Positions 31,841-40,412 of a stretch of DNA of 44,359 bases are shown here, piece by piece. The translations under genes and the position numbers were made by a program. Each line of letters starts with the position of its first letter. Position 1 is the first letter of the stretch. The notes beneath the pieces were generated by a model. That model was not told the DNA's origin, did no database searches, and worked only from the letters and a program-made list of their open reading frames with translations. This stretch comes from a virus. Location: IMG/VR virus record IMGVR_UViG_3300023174_000283, positions 1-44,359 of that record. One strand, written 5' to 3'.

Positions 31841-33573
31841 TAAAAGTCTCCACCGTCAACAGTCAAAAGTCCTTCTGTTGGAAATTGAGTTTCAAACCCA
31901 ACCAAGGGGACAGCAGGAATACTAGTAACAGTTCCAACATTACTTCCTGTAGTTGATAACGCAGGACCCGAAACACCTGGATAGCCTGAAATTATGGTTG
32001 CTGTTGCACCAGGAACCGCGTAGAAGTTTTGAGTTGGAATTCCAGGAGCATTTGTTTGTACCGATTCCGAACCAGCAGGAACTGCTACAGGAGCGATGGG
32101 TTGCGGATATTGTTGTGTGGTTGTTGTTTTTGAAGATGAAGATGCAATGTATGCTGCTGCTCCTATGCCTCCAGCAACAACTAAAGTTGTAGCAATACCA
32201 CCAATTGAACTTGCTAACGAAGAACTTGGAGCAGATTGTGTTGTTTGAACATTTGTTAAAGCACCACCAGAAGAATTTGTAACTTCTGTGCCTACAGATT
32301 GAATTTCATTTGTATTTACAGTTTCTACATAATTTGTTGGATTTGAGACTCCACCTAAAGAATTTGTGAGTGATCCTTCTTGAGGAAGTTCAACAAAGTT
32401 TTCTGTGGGTGTAGTTGGTAATTCGCCTGTAACTGTTTCTGCTACTCCTCCAACACCAGAAACTGCACCCAAGGAAAAAGCCCCACCTCCTTGTTGTTCT
32501 GTAACTTGATATGGAGAAGCATTTTCATCCTTTACTGTTATTTCTTCAAGTTCTGCAATTGTTTCGTCTGAGGATGAAAAGTTGATGCTTAAACTATCGG
32601 GACTTACTCCCTCAGGATTAAAATCAATACGAGAGGCGACAAACAACATCTTTCCGCCAGCAGCAACGCTATAGTTTCCGTCTACCTTATGAACAAAATC
32701 TTTTTTGGTCTCCATTATGGTGTTGCCGTTTACTAGAATCTTGGCATCACCAATAATCTCTAAAAGACCGTCTTTTCCTATTCTTATCCTTTGAGAACCA
32801 TTAACATTGGTATTTTGATCGCCATTCACAAGGATGTTATCATTGTTCACTTTAATATCATAATTGTCATTTGCAACTTTTGTCACCATAGAACCATCAG
32901 GATAAATTTCAATCCATGTTCCTGAGGTGTGTCGTATGTGTATTCTTTCTGCTCCCTGTGTATCATCAAATTCTACGATATGCCCACTTTCAGTTTCCAT
33001 AACTTTGTTGTGTGGATATACAGAATTATACGCTGATTTGGGCTGAGACCAAGTGCCTTCACCCATTGCGGTTTGAACACTCGTCAATTCCTTGTCTATC
33101 TTTGCAGGAACTACAGTATACTGTAGACTGTCTTCGTCGTTTCGTGCTAGACGATTAACATCCGATTCATCTCGGTATTCTTCGTTTGGATAGATTCCAT
33201 ACGGATCATTAAATCCATAATTGGGGTTTGACAGTTTATCCGACAAAACTTCAGGTTGAGGTATTCCGTGAAATGTTCCTAGAATTACTGGGTCTTGTGC
33301 ATTAGCACCGTCTCGGAAAAATCCAATGACCCAAGAACCTTGAAGAAGACCGCTTGGCGAAAATCCTTTTCCGCTAGTAGAAGCAGAAGTATTGGGCATT
33401 AAAACTATTGCCCAAGGAAGAGATTCTGTGGGTATCAATTGCTTATCGTCGGTATGAAATTCTAAGCAACGAACTCTAACTCTTCCGATTTTTAACGGAT
33501 CGTTTGTGTCTTCAACAACACCGTGGAACCACACAAACCCATTTTTTCCCATATGGTCATTTACAGTTTCCAT
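31840..33573 (-). CDS. gp5: Baseplate central spike gp5 (OB-fold and beta-helix, no lysozyme domain)
   Basis: In this 577-residue protein residues 10-105 are the gp5/VgrG OB-fold (GFVWFHGVVEDTNDPLKIGR, then VRVRCLEFH, then LPWAIVLMPNTSAS, then QGSWVIGFFRDGANAQDPVI). Residues 190-320 form the strand-rich spike region (VMETESGHIVEFDDTQGAER, then IHIRHTSGTWIEIYPDGSMV, then repeated D-N-I-L-V-N-G-D / K-I-L-V-N-G-N) as in the trimeric beta-helix. The linker of about 85 residues between them has no lysozyme domain, unlike T4 gp5. The last 250 residues are Ser/Thr/Val/Gly-rich low complexity with one hydrophobic stretch (SSIGGIATTLVVAGGIGAAA). The ATG follows the hub gene by 4 bp without a clear ribosome site. 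Confidence 0.88.
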   Translation of the reverse strand: METVNDHMGKNGFVWFHGVVEDTNDPLKIGRVRVRCLEFHTDDKQLIPTESLPWAIVLMPNTSASTSGKGFSPSGLLQGSWVIGFFRDGANAQDPVILGTFHGIPQPEVLSDKLSNPNYGFNDPYGIYPNEEYRDESDVNRLARNDEDSLQYTVVPAKIDKELTSVQTAMGEGTWSQPKSAYNSVYPHNKVMETESGHIVEFDDTQGAERIHIRHTSGTWIEIYPDGSMVTKVANDNYDIKVNNDNILVNGDQNTNVNGSQRIRIGKDGLLEIIGDAKILVNGNTIMETKKDFVHKVDGNYSVAAGGKMLFVASRIDFNPEGVSPDSLSINFSSSDETIAELEEITVKDENASPYQVTEQQGGGAFSLGAVSGVGGVAETVTGELPTTPTENFVELPQEGSLTNSLGGVSNPTNYVETVNTNEIQSVGTEVTNSSGGALTNVQTTQSAPSSSLASSIGGIATTLVVAGGIGAAAYIASSSSKTTTTQQYPQPIAPVAVPAGSESVQTNAPGIPTQNFYAVPGATATIISGYPGVSGPALSTTGSNVGTVTSIPAVPLVGFETQFPTEGLLTVDGGDF

Positions 33574-33577
33574 AGTT

Positions 33578-34936
33578 TTAAACCGGATTTAGATTGGCTT
33601 CCTTATAATCTGGAATTGGATCGTCAAACGAATCTTTAGTTAAAGTTAAAATCATATTGTATTCGTTACGACCAATATTATGAGCGATTCTTGTTATCAT
33701 ATATCTACCTGATAGATAGGTGTCTCGCCATTCGTTCTTTTTTGCGGTATCTTCTTGAGACACAATATCCACCTGAACAATATCTCCAACTCGTCTTCGT
33801 GAATCGCCGGGAGCATCAATTTCCATTCCTACACTTCCAATTTGATTCATTAGACTATGGCGATTCAAAGAAAAATCCAAATACTGCTCGTTATCTTCTA
33901 TTTCATCCCATTTATATGAATGCTTAGGCAAGAATTTTCTATGAGATAGAATCTTATCACTAAATGTTTCATTCAATCTTGGTAATGTTGGATGCTTTGA
34001 AACATGAACTTGATCCTCAAACTTTTGTCTATAACTGTAGATATCATATTCTATCTTCTTATAGGTAGTATCAAAAGTTGTGAGAAGTGATCCGTATGTT
34101 CCTGTGGAAAAATCACGCATCTTATCACCAAAGTTGGTTATCACAACAGATTTTGCATTGTCTGCCATCTGTTTTGTAGAATTGTGATCGGCAGGAACAT
34201 GCTTGTAACTTGCAGAAACTGGTAAAGATTTCATGTACGATAGAGGCAAAAATAAGTATCTTCCCTCTAAGTTTTGGTAGAAAACATAATCACACATCTG
34301 ATTGTTGCCAGAATATGAAGACCTACTAGCCAAAAAGTTTATTGCGTAGAAAGGACTCCAATTTGGCAAAACAATATTTTTCATCCCATATGTTTCAAAG
34401 ACTACTAGTTTTGAGTTTCCGTTTTCGGTATTTGGAGATGCGTTTATTTCGTTATTTGGAACAATATAATCGTAAAAAATGTTTTTAACCATATCGCTGT
34501 ATGGCTGAGAACTATACGATTTAGATATCTTGGTTCCTGCATTAAAGAAGAATTCTTCTCCAACAAATTCTAGAGATACCAAAACCTGATTTTGTGAACC
34601 ACCAACTTTTTGTCGTGATGAGACTTTATAAACTTTAAGAGATAGTGTTATCTTTTTTCTTGGTTGATCTTGAATACCAGGAGTTGTAAACACTATTTTT
34701 AATGTTTCGTTACCTATTATTGGCATGTGCTTTGATAAGTTTAAAGCATCAATAAGAGTAACGAAACCACTCAATGAGTTTGAAAATAAATCTTCGTAAA
34801 TTACAACTGATGCCAACTGTTCTCTGATATTCATAGTGAAACCAGAACAAGAAGTCAATTCTATAGTTTCTATTACAATATCACCCGGTTTTGTCCACTT
34901 ATCGGTTGAAACAGAATATGGAACCATAGAAGACAT
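33578..34936 (-). CDS. Baseplate hub protein (gp27-like)
   Basis: This 452-residue protein has FTMNIREQLASVVIYEDLFS, then NSLSGFVTLIDALNLSKHMP and IIGNETLKIVFTTPG, the opening barrel of hub proteins of the gp27/late-control-D type in environmental T4-like phages. The later GAGTKISKSYSSQPY-like and SDMVKNIFYDYIVPN helices and MITRIAHNIGRNEYNMILTL near the C-terminus are also characteristic of this fold. T4 gp27 has 391 residues. It directly precedes the gp5 spike gene, which it should hold as a trimeric ring. AAGGA lies before the ATG. Homology to T4 gp27 is too distant to read with certainty. Confidence 0.7.
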   Translation of the reverse strand: MSSMVPYSVSTDKWTKPGDIVIETIELTSCSGFTMNIREQLASVVIYEDLFSNSLSGFVTLIDALNLSKHMPIIGNETLKIVFTTPGIQDQPRKKITLSLKVYKVSSRQKVGGSQNQVLVSLEFVGEEFFFNAGTKISKSYSSQPYSDMVKNIFYDYIVPNNEINASPNTENGNSKLVVFETYGMKNIVLPNWSPFYAINFLASRSSYSGNNQMCDYVFYQNLEGRYLFLPLSYMKSLPVSASYKHVPADHNSTKQMADNAKSVVITNFGDKMRDFSTGTYGSLLTTFDTTYKKIEYDIYSYRQKFEDQVHVSKHPTLPRLNETFSDKILSHRKFLPKHSYKWDEIEDNEQYLDFSLNRHSLMNQIGSVGMEIDAPGDSRRRVGDIVQVDIVSQEDTAKKNEWRDTYLSGRYMITRIAHNIGRNEYNMILTLTKDSFDDPIPDYKEANLNPV

Positions 34937-34953
34937 ATAGAAATCCTTTACAA

Positions 34954-35871
34954 TTAAACCTTAAACAAATCCGAGAATTGCTTTATGATATCATCCAAGA
35001 ACATAGGTTTAAGAATACTAATTTGACGCTTTTCTTCATTCTTTGAGTATTCGTAATTCATGTTTGATACTGCTTGTTGTGCAACAACGATTCCTTCCCC
35101 CGTGGTGTTTCCCGTTGCATCTACAGAAGGATCAGAATATAAGTTTATTAAACTTTTTGGAATATTTTGATATGGTCTGTAAGACACTCCGTTTGTTGCG
35201 TTATTTGGTGGAGCAAATTTGCATCTTGGATCTAACCAATTTCCATCAGAGTCTTCAAAATGGTGAACCGCATATGGAGTAAGTTCTGCTCTCGTTATTG
35301 TAGCAGTTATAGCATTTCCTAAACTGTTTGTTTGGGTTATTTGCGCTCCCAATTGAACCGTTCCATCACTTTTTGTTGTTTTTGTTTGAAAATCCCCACC
35401 AGTAATATTATCAACAACCAATTCTCCTAATGTCCTGTTATATGAAACAACCATTGCGCTAACCGATCCTTGGTAAATTGTTGATCCTGTTTCAAAAAAT
35501 GGAATGGCTGAAGTTACTGTTCCTCTTTCGTACAGAACGCTATCGTCTCTAATATAAAGAGTTGTTCCTGAATATAACAATTTAATCATTGCTTCAAACT
35601 CTGAATCGGTTAAAGGCCATTCGTGATACGGATTAATTATGTCATTGAATAGTAATACAATCCAGTGCAAATCTGAACGATTATAGACGATATTTGCTAT
35701 AGTTTCAGGTCTATCTCCATCTCTAATGCTGTATAAAAACAGAAGAGAGTTATTGGTTTTCAAGTATTCGGAAAATTTGGCACGAAGCAAAATGTTTTTT
35801 GCTTTTACCACCTTTGCTGTGTTTTCGTCTAATATGTAACCAGTAGATGGAAAATGTGTAAAGTATGACAT
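34954..35871 (-). CDS. gp53: Baseplate wedge protein gp53
   Basis: The 305-residue protein has an N-terminal half that is typical gp53: YFTHFPSTGYILDENTAKVV, then LFLYSIRDGDRPETIANIVY, then NRSDLHWIVLLFNDIINPYH, then EWPLTDSEFEAMI. The Y-x-I-x-D-G-x-R-P-E-x-I-A stretch is LysM-like. T4 gp53 has 196 residues; the extra C-terminal part here (about 110-305, ending KPMFLDDIIKQFSDLFKV) is usual in environmental relatives. Known role: a clamp joining neighbouring wedges into the hexagonal baseplate. The ATG overlaps the TAA of gp48 (TAATG), with AAGGA upstream. Confidence 0.9.
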   Translation of the reverse strand: MSYFTHFPSTGYILDENTAKVVKAKNILLRAKFSEYLKTNNSLLFLYSIRDGDRPETIANIVYNRSDLHWIVLLFNDIINPYHEWPLTDSEFEAMIKLLYSGTTLYIRDDSVLYERGTVTSAIPFFETGSTIYQGSVSAMVVSYNRTLGELVVDNITGGDFQTKTTKSDGTVQLGAQITQTNSLGNAITATITRAELTPYAVHHFEDSDGNWLDPRCKFAPPNNATNGVSYRPYQNIPKSLINLYSDPSVDATGNTTGEGIVVAQQAVSNMNYEYSKNEEKRQISILKPMFLDDIIKQFSDLFKV

Positions 35872-37193
35872 TAGTATCCTTTCTCAATTTCTGCTTGAGT
35901 AAGGATATTGAGTTCTGTGAAGTTTAATTCCATTTTGATTTTAGTAGGTGGCGCACCTTTACTGTTTGGTCTAAATGTGTTGAAAGGCTTTTCACCATAA
36001 TTCAAATCCACACTTGTTAAAGCACAACGAGATAGACGAGGAAGATAGCGGTTTTCATTGTTTCCATAATAAAATGTCAATTTAAATTCCGCAGGATAAT
36101 CCAACATTCTTCCTGCATCAGTACTTCGTTTTGGATGAGAATACTTCTTGAATGTTTCAACAATAACATACACTTCTTCCATTTCTCTTTCGCTTGTTGG
36201 ATAAAATTCATATCCTAGTTTAAAAGTTCTTCTGTTTGTGTTTTGGAAAAGACTCAAAATCATCGGATTAGGAACTTGTCGTGTTAATGCTTCATAATAT
36301 TGCTTTGCATTAACCTTTTCCAAGCCTAAAGATTCTGTTGCTTTAGTTAAAGGTTCACTTACTTTAGGACTCAATCCTCTTCCCATTTTATCTGCAAGTT
36401 CTTTACCTAGAAGATTATAATCGGCATTGCTAGTTCCATCCAACAAACTCTTGATTGAATTTCCTGTTGTTTTTGTAATATCTGAAAATGCTTGCATTCC
36501 TGCCATATCATCAGATTCATTGTACGACTGATTGTAAGCGACATTTACAGAACCAGGAAGATAAAGATAAATTGTTTTATCTATCTTTTTATTTGCTATT
36601 CCCAATCCTGTTTTTTCTTGTGTCCAACCTAATCCAGCATCGTTTGATAGTTTTCCTATACCGGCAGAATTTGCAAGATTAGAAACTATTCCGGTTCCCA
36701 TGCCAGAGGTTAACATGGCTACTCCTGCTCCAAGAGGGCCAGTTTGGCTAATATCGGCTGCGGCTTCAACTGCTGCTTTAACATTCCATGTATTACCAAC
36801 AGCAGTTCCAATACCTTGAAGTTTGCTTACAACTTGTGGGGTTAATGCACCCAATCCTGTAATGAGTGCTTCATTTGAACCACCTAAAGATGAAAAAAAC
36901 GATTCTTTATTTGAGTCTAGCCCACTACCACCTGTTTCAAATATCTCAAAACCGATATAATTCATATACTCGGGTCTCTCTCCAAGACCTTGCGGATACA
37001 TCAACACTTGTTTTTTTGAAGCAGTTTGTCCTGGTTTTTTGTATTTAAAGTCTACACCAATACTAGCAAGCATCTCCTCTAGTGACTCGCCAGAGTTTAC
37101 TTGTCCTGCTAAAGCATCAGATTTTTTTCCTACCGGTGGGGTATATGAAGATCCACCACCGCCCATGTCTTCCGCTGAAGGTAAAAATGCCAT
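35871..37193 (-). CDS. gp48: Baseplate tail tube cap gp48
   Basis: The 440-residue protein has a C-terminal half carrying the tube-like fold conserved between gp48 and gp54: RRTFKLGYEFYPTSEREMEE, then VYVIVETFKKYSHPKR, then MLDYPAEFKLTFYY, then LPRLSRCALTSVDLNYGEKP and FTELNILTQAEIEKGY. The N-terminal half includes a hydrophobic, glycine-rich region (about 120-180), and KKIDKTIYLYLPGSVNVAYN with the D-D-x-A-G-M-Q-A-F motif. Known role: the platform on the hub on which the tail tube starts. It is the first gene of the long leftward operon. GGGAG (37202-37206, minus) is its ribosome site, and an 18-bp palindrome lies behind it. Confidence 0.88.
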   Translation of the reverse strand: MAFLPSAEDMGGGGSSYTPPVGKKSDALAGQVNSGESLEEMLASIGVDFKYKKPGQTASKKQVLMYPQGLGERPEYMNYIGFEIFETGGSGLDSNKESFFSSLGGSNEALITGLGALTPQVVSKLQGIGTAVGNTWNVKAAVEAAADISQTGPLGAGVAMLTSGMGTGIVSNLANSAGIGKLSNDAGLGWTQEKTGLGIANKKIDKTIYLYLPGSVNVAYNQSYNESDDMAGMQAFSDITKTTGNSIKSLLDGTSNADYNLLGKELADKMGRGLSPKVSEPLTKATESLGLEKVNAKQYYEALTRQVPNPMILSLFQNTNRRTFKLGYEFYPTSEREMEEVYVIVETFKKYSHPKRSTDAGRMLDYPAEFKLTFYYGNNENRYLPRLSRCALTSVDLNYGEKPFNTFRPNSKGAPPTKIKMELNFTELNILTQAEIEKGY

Positions 37194-37723
37194 TTACTTT
37201 GCTCCCTTGTATACACCTATTTAGTATACTAAATATAAAAAAAGGACAAGCCATCGGAACCTTCAAGACCTACAAAGGAATATATAAGCCCTTAAATCCA
37301 GGCAAATACAAAGGAGATCCTAACCTTTGTGTATATCGTTCTCTTTGGGAACGCCGTTTCATGCAATTCTGCGATACCACAGAAACTGTTCTGAAATGGA
37401 GTTCTGAGGAAATAATAGTTCCATATAGATCACCTATAGACGATAAGATACATCGCTATTTTGTGGATTTTTGGGTTGAGGCTTTAAACAAAGAGGGTAA
37501 ACCTGAATGCATGCTTGTGGAGATAAAGCCAAAGTCCCAAACTAACAAGCCTCTGATAAAAGAGAACAAATTGACAAGAGGCAAAATGCAGCAAGTTAAA
37601 GACTGGCTAATCAATAATGCAAAATGGGAAGCAGCAAAACATTTCTGCGAAGAACGCGGCTGGCGGTTTTTGATACTTACCGAAAAAGAGATATTTGGAA
37701 AGGAAGAAACCATCAATGGCTGA
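37187..37723 (+). CDS. gp4: Head completion protein gp4 (TnsA-like nuclease fold)
   Basis: Conserved gp4 core: YKGIYKPLNPGKYKGDPNL, then CVYRSLWERRFMQFCDTTE, then VLKWSSEEIIVPYRSPIDDK, then HRYFVDFWVEALN and MLVEIKPKSQTNKP, then AKWEAAKHFCEERGWRFLIL. The R-S-x-W-E, D-F and E-I-K pattern is that of TnsA-like endonucleases; in T4 gp4 (150 aa) completes packaged heads before tail joining. Start doubt: ATG 37187 with GAAGG 5 nt upstream gives 178 residues but overlaps the divergent gp48 start. The family alignment would instead start near GTFKTYKG (about 156 residues), where AAAGGA (37241-37246) is followed 6 nt later only by an ATC (37253). No ATG, GTG or TTG exists in frame between. The canonical ATG is listed here. 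Confidence 0.85.
   Translation: MPFTLLPCIHLFSILNIKKGQAIGTFKTYKGIYKPLNPGKYKGDPNLCVYRSLWERRFMQFCDTTETVLKWSSEEIIVPYRSPIDDKIHRYFVDFWVEALNKEGKPECMLVEIKPKSQTNKPLIKENKLTRGKMQQVKDWLINNAKWEAAKHFCEERGWRFLILTEKEIFGKEETING
37218..37235. promoter_or_regulatory. 18-bp perfect palindrome in the gp48/gp4 divergent region
   Basis: TATTTAGTATACTAAATA reads the same on both strands. Each arm ends in ACTAAATA, six of eight bases of the late-promoter element TATAAATA, one facing each operon. On the minus side the distance to GGGAG and ATG fits a leadered transcript. It may be a symmetrical two-way late promoter or a binding site for a dimeric protein. Only the symmetry is seen; the role is inferred. Confidence 0.45.
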
Positions 37724-38510
37724 TGTAAGAGATTTGATATTTCAAATGATGGCTAATGAACTCAAAGGTTCCAAAAAAGAAAACCGTATTGGCATCATTT
37801 CCAAATTTGCTAAAGACACTGCTCTTGGCTACGCTAAAGATAAGGCTAAAGAATACGCATTAAATCAATTCAAAGGTGCTAAATCTCCTCTACAAAAACA
37901 AAATATACAAGAGTTATCTCAGAATACTGCGAGATTGGCTCTGTTGAGACGAACCAATCAAAAAGATTTACTGTCTAGAAAATCAACACAACTAATAAAA
38001 GATGCGGTTAAAGATACTCGTGTCTCAAACAGAAGAACCCTGCTAAATGGTGATAAAGCAAGAACACCATCTAACATACAGATGGGAAACTTGTATTTTT
38101 TTGGTTATTTACCTGAAAGCAGAGATAAGTCTGCATTTTTTGATGAATTTCCTCTTGTTCTGATGCTTAAACGAGAAAAAAATGGATTCATAGGATTAAA
38201 TTTTCATTACCTGAGAAATAATCTAAGAGCAGATTTTTTTGATGCTCTACTAGACTACTCGGATGTCACAAATTATGATGTTATACCTGAATCCGAAATG
38301 AAAATATCGTATGAAATGTTGCTATCGCCAAAATTTAAAAATTATTATAGACCTTGTATACGATCATATAGGTTTAAGAATTTCATAACAGGGTTATACG
38401 AAATAGATCCTAGAGATTGGAAAACCATGATGTTTTTGCCTTTAGAAAAGTTTTCAAAAATGTCCCGTGAAGATGTTTGGAAATGGTCAGACACAGAAGT
38501 AAAAAAGTAA
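37716..38510 (+). CDS. gp2: DNA end protector protein, gp2-like
   Basis: The 264-residue protein, near T4 gp2 (274), has the conserved middle GNLYFFGYLPESRDKSAFFD, then EFPLVLMLKREKNGFIGLNF, then HYLRNNLRADFFDALLDYSD, then YYRPCIRSYRFKNF and DWKTMMFLPLEKFSKM, a pattern I associate with phage DNA end protectors. The N-terminal 100 residues are Lys/Gln-rich helices. Known role in T4: gp2 caps packaged DNA ends against RecBCD and acts with gp4, here the directly overlapping upstream gene, as in T4. Start: ATG 37716 with GGAAAGGAAG 9 nt upstream; a TTG at 37695 in frame is less likely. It overlaps gp4 by 8 bp. Confidence 0.68.
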   Translation: MADVRDLIFQMMANELKGSKKENRIGIISKFAKDTALGYAKDKAKEYALNQFKGAKSPLQKQNIQELSQNTARLALLRRTNQKDLLSRKSTQLIKDAVKDTRVSNRRTLLNGDKARTPSNIQMGNLYFFGYLPESRDKSAFFDEFPLVLMLKREKNGFIGLNFHYLRNNLRADFFDALLDYSDVTNYDVIPESEMKISYEMLLSPKFKNYYRPCIRSYRFKNFITGLYEIDPRDWKTMMFLPLEKFSKMSREDVWKWSDTEVKK

Positions 38511-38519
38511 GGAGATAGC

Positions 38520-39416
38520 ATGTCATTCTTTGGTAACATCGGTGGGTTTGTCGGTAAACAACTTCAACAAGGAATTGCTGGGCCTCTTCTTGGTATTCTT
38601 GGTCTCAACACCACAGAACAAAATCCCAACAGCATTTATCAGGATGCCTTAACTCAAGCCAGATCGGTAGGATATCAGTCCTCCAATCGGTATATTTTGT
38701 TTTTTGAGCGTGTACCCAATATTGGGTTTGAATGGGATAACAAGCGTCTTTCCCTATCATGTGTAACTGCAACTACACCACAAAAAACATTTACTTCTTA
38801 TGAAAGAGATATTTCTGGCCCATTACGCAAAGTTCCATATTTGGCAAACTATGAAATGTCTGGCGAATTCAGATTTATGTGTTCTTCTGATATGTACGAA
38901 TACTACGCATTTAGTCGTTGGATGGATAATATTATAGATCCAGTATCAAGAATCGTGTCGTATTATGAAGATATAATCGGTAATCTAGTGGTCTGTGCTT
39001 TACCTCGTTCTATAGGAGCAGAATCCTCCGGCTCTAGTCAATTAGGAATCCCTTTCTTGGGTAACATACAATTAGGCAATAAAGAAACAAAATCTGCTCC
39101 ACTAAGTTACGGCGCGGCTATAGATTTAGCCCAAGAAGGCAAAATATTTGCATATAAACTCTCAGAAATATATCCAAAAACCATAGCATTGAGCGGATTT
39201 GACTCTGGTGCTGCTACCCAATCTCTTATGGTTAATGTAACTTTTAATTTTAGAGAAGTTACCGATATTTCTCAGAACGCAGAGTTGGTTTCAGCATACA
39301 TGAAGCAAATTGCTGACATGTATGGCCCTGCAATGGATGAAAATGGAAACGAGAGTGGCTTTGGAAGTTTGGTCAATTTTGGTATCAATACTGCTGCCAT
39401 GTTCTCAAAGCCTTAA
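38520..39416 (+). CDS. gp54: Tail tube initiator, gp54-like
   Basis: The 298-residue protein, near T4 gp54 (320), has RYILFFERVPNIGFEWDNKR, then LSLSCVTATTPQKTFTSYER, then ISGPLRKVPYLANYEMSGEF, then RFMCSSDMYEYYAFSRWMDN, then SEIYPKTIALSGFDSGA and LMVNVTFNFREVTDI. These are the strand and loop features of the tube-protein fold shared by gp19, gp48 and gp54. Known role of gp54: the first ring under the tail tube, next to the gp48 cap. The gene has an optimal AAGGAGAT ribosome site 3 nt from ATG and follows gp2 by 9 bp. It could also be a tube protein, but the length (tube gp19 is about 165) favours the initiator. Confidence 0.65.
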   Translation: MSFFGNIGGFVGKQLQQGIAGPLLGILGLNTTEQNPNSIYQDALTQARSVGYQSSNRYILFFERVPNIGFEWDNKRLSLSCVTATTPQKTFTSYERDISGPLRKVPYLANYEMSGEFRFMCSSDMYEYYAFSRWMDNIIDPVSRIVSYYEDIIGNLVVCALPRSIGAESSGSSQLGIPFLGNIQLGNKETKSAPLSYGAAIDLAQEGKIFAYKLSEIYPKTIALSGFDSGAATQSLMVNVTFNFREVTDISQNAELVSAYMKQIADMYGPAMDENGNESGFGSLVNFGINTAAMFSKP

Positions 39417-39468
39417 GTGAAAGTGAAATACATACAATTAGTGCATTGATTATTAAAGGAGAAACACA

Positions 39469-40188
39469 ATGGCCCTGCCTATTATTGCGACACCTAAGTA
39501 TGAACTAACCGTACCTTCCACAGGAAAAAAGGTAAATTATCGTCCTTTCCTGGTAAAGGAAGAAAAAGTATTACTTTTGGCTAATGAGTCAAAGGATCAA
39601 AAACAAATCATTAACGCAATGCGTGATATTATCACGAACTGCACTTTCGGTGAGGTTGATGTAAAGTCTTTGGCTACATTTGATATTGAATACATCTTCT
39701 TACAACTCAGATCTCGTTCTATTGGTGAGACTATTGAAGTGAAGTTGAAGTGCAAGAAGTGTGAAAAAGATATGCCTATTAGCGTAAACATAAATGATAT
39801 AACGATAAAGCGAGAAGAAGGAATTCAAAACAATATCCGAATCGCAAACAATACTGGAATAATTTTTAATTATCCAAACTTTGAAGCCCTTCAAACTCTT
39901 GAAAATTCTAATGGAAATAACCAAAACACTGAAGAACTTTTGCGCTTTATTGGTTCATGCGTTGAATCAATTTATGATGAAAAGCAAGTGTATCCTGCTA
40001 AGGATTATACCAACAAGGAATTGGTAGAATTTTTGGAAAGCCTACCACAAACAAATTTTGTAAAGATAATGGAATTCTTCAACAAGATGCCGTACATTTC
40101 TCACACAGTAAAGCCTAAGTGCGAAAAATGTGGAAATGAAGAAACGATAGAATTGAGGGGTGCTCAAGATTTTTTTCAATCAGCATGA
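39469..40188 (+). CDS. Baseplate hub / tail assembly chaperone, gp26-like (T4_baseplate family)
   Basis: The 239-residue protein begins MALPIIATPKYELTVPSTGK; continuing KVNYRPFLVKEEKVLLLANE, then VKSLATFDIEYIFLQLRSRS and IGETIEVKLKCKKC are typical of the family of phage proteins related to T4 gp26. Two C-x2-C pairs (C95/C98 and C218/C221) may form one zinc site. The C-terminus FLESLPQTNFVKIMEFFNKM is the helical part. It lies two frames before the tape measure gene, the position of tail assembly chaperones. AAAGGAGA precedes the ATG. A run of seven T near its end (40170-40176) is a -1 slippery site in the right phase to continue into the next ORF. Confidence 0.78.
   Translation: MALPIIATPKYELTVPSTGKKVNYRPFLVKEEKVLLLANESKDQKQIINAMRDIITNCTFGEVDVKSLATFDIEYIFLQLRSRSIGETIEVKLKCKKCEKDMPISVNINDITIKREEGIQNNIRIANNTGIIFNYPNFEALQTLENSNGNNQNTEELLRFIGSCVESIYDEKQVYPAKDYTNKELVEFLESLPQTNFVKIMEFFNKMPYISHTVKPKCEKCGNEETIELRGAQDFFQSA
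40170..40176 (+). promoter_or_regulatory. Candidate -1 programmed frameshift site (T TTT TTT)
   Basis: The zero-frame codons are TTT TTT preceded by T, a perfect X-XXY-YYZ heptamer. After a -1 slip the reading goes TCA ATC AGC ATG with no stop and enters the 40185-40412 frame. Stimulatory structure was not assessed. Confidence 0.55.
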
Positions 40189-40412
40189 TGCATGATAGTC
40201 TGGCGAATATGCTGCAAACCAATTTTCAAATGATGCAGCACCACCAGTATTCATTGCATGATATTGAAAATATGATACCTTGGGAAAGACAGATTTATAT
40301 TGGACTGCTTGTTAATCATGTGAAGGAGCAAAACGAACAAACCAAACAACAGGAAGCACAAATGTCTTCTTCAATGCCATCAATGCCTTCGATGCCATCA
40401 TTAAGAAGATAA
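40185..40412 (+). CDS. Small protein overlapping the gp26-like gene (gp51 position / GT-type extension)
   Basis: The 75-residue ORF starts at an ATG overlapping the stop of the gp26-like gene (ATGA). Seen: NMLQTNFQMMQHHQYSLHDI, then ENMIPWERQIYIGLLVNHVK, then EQNEQTKQQEA, then a repeated SMPSMPSMPS tail. The pattern of helix, P-W-E-R, helix resembles the C-terminal T part of tail assembly chaperones. It may be expressed alone by coupled initiation, as a fusion by -1 frameshift at 40170-40176, or both. There is no ribosome site of its own. The tape measure gene follows after 15 bp, as in other tailed phages where G/GT genes precede the tape measure. Confidence 0.7.
   Translation: MMHDSLANMLQTNFQMMQHHQYSLHDIENMIPWERQIYIGLLVNHVKEQNEQTKQQEAQMSSSMPSMPSMPSLRR

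Noticed and set aside
37082-37186. Longer gp4 beginning at a GTG at 37082
   Set aside because: This part lies entirely antisense to the gp48 start region and resembles no gp4 N-terminus.
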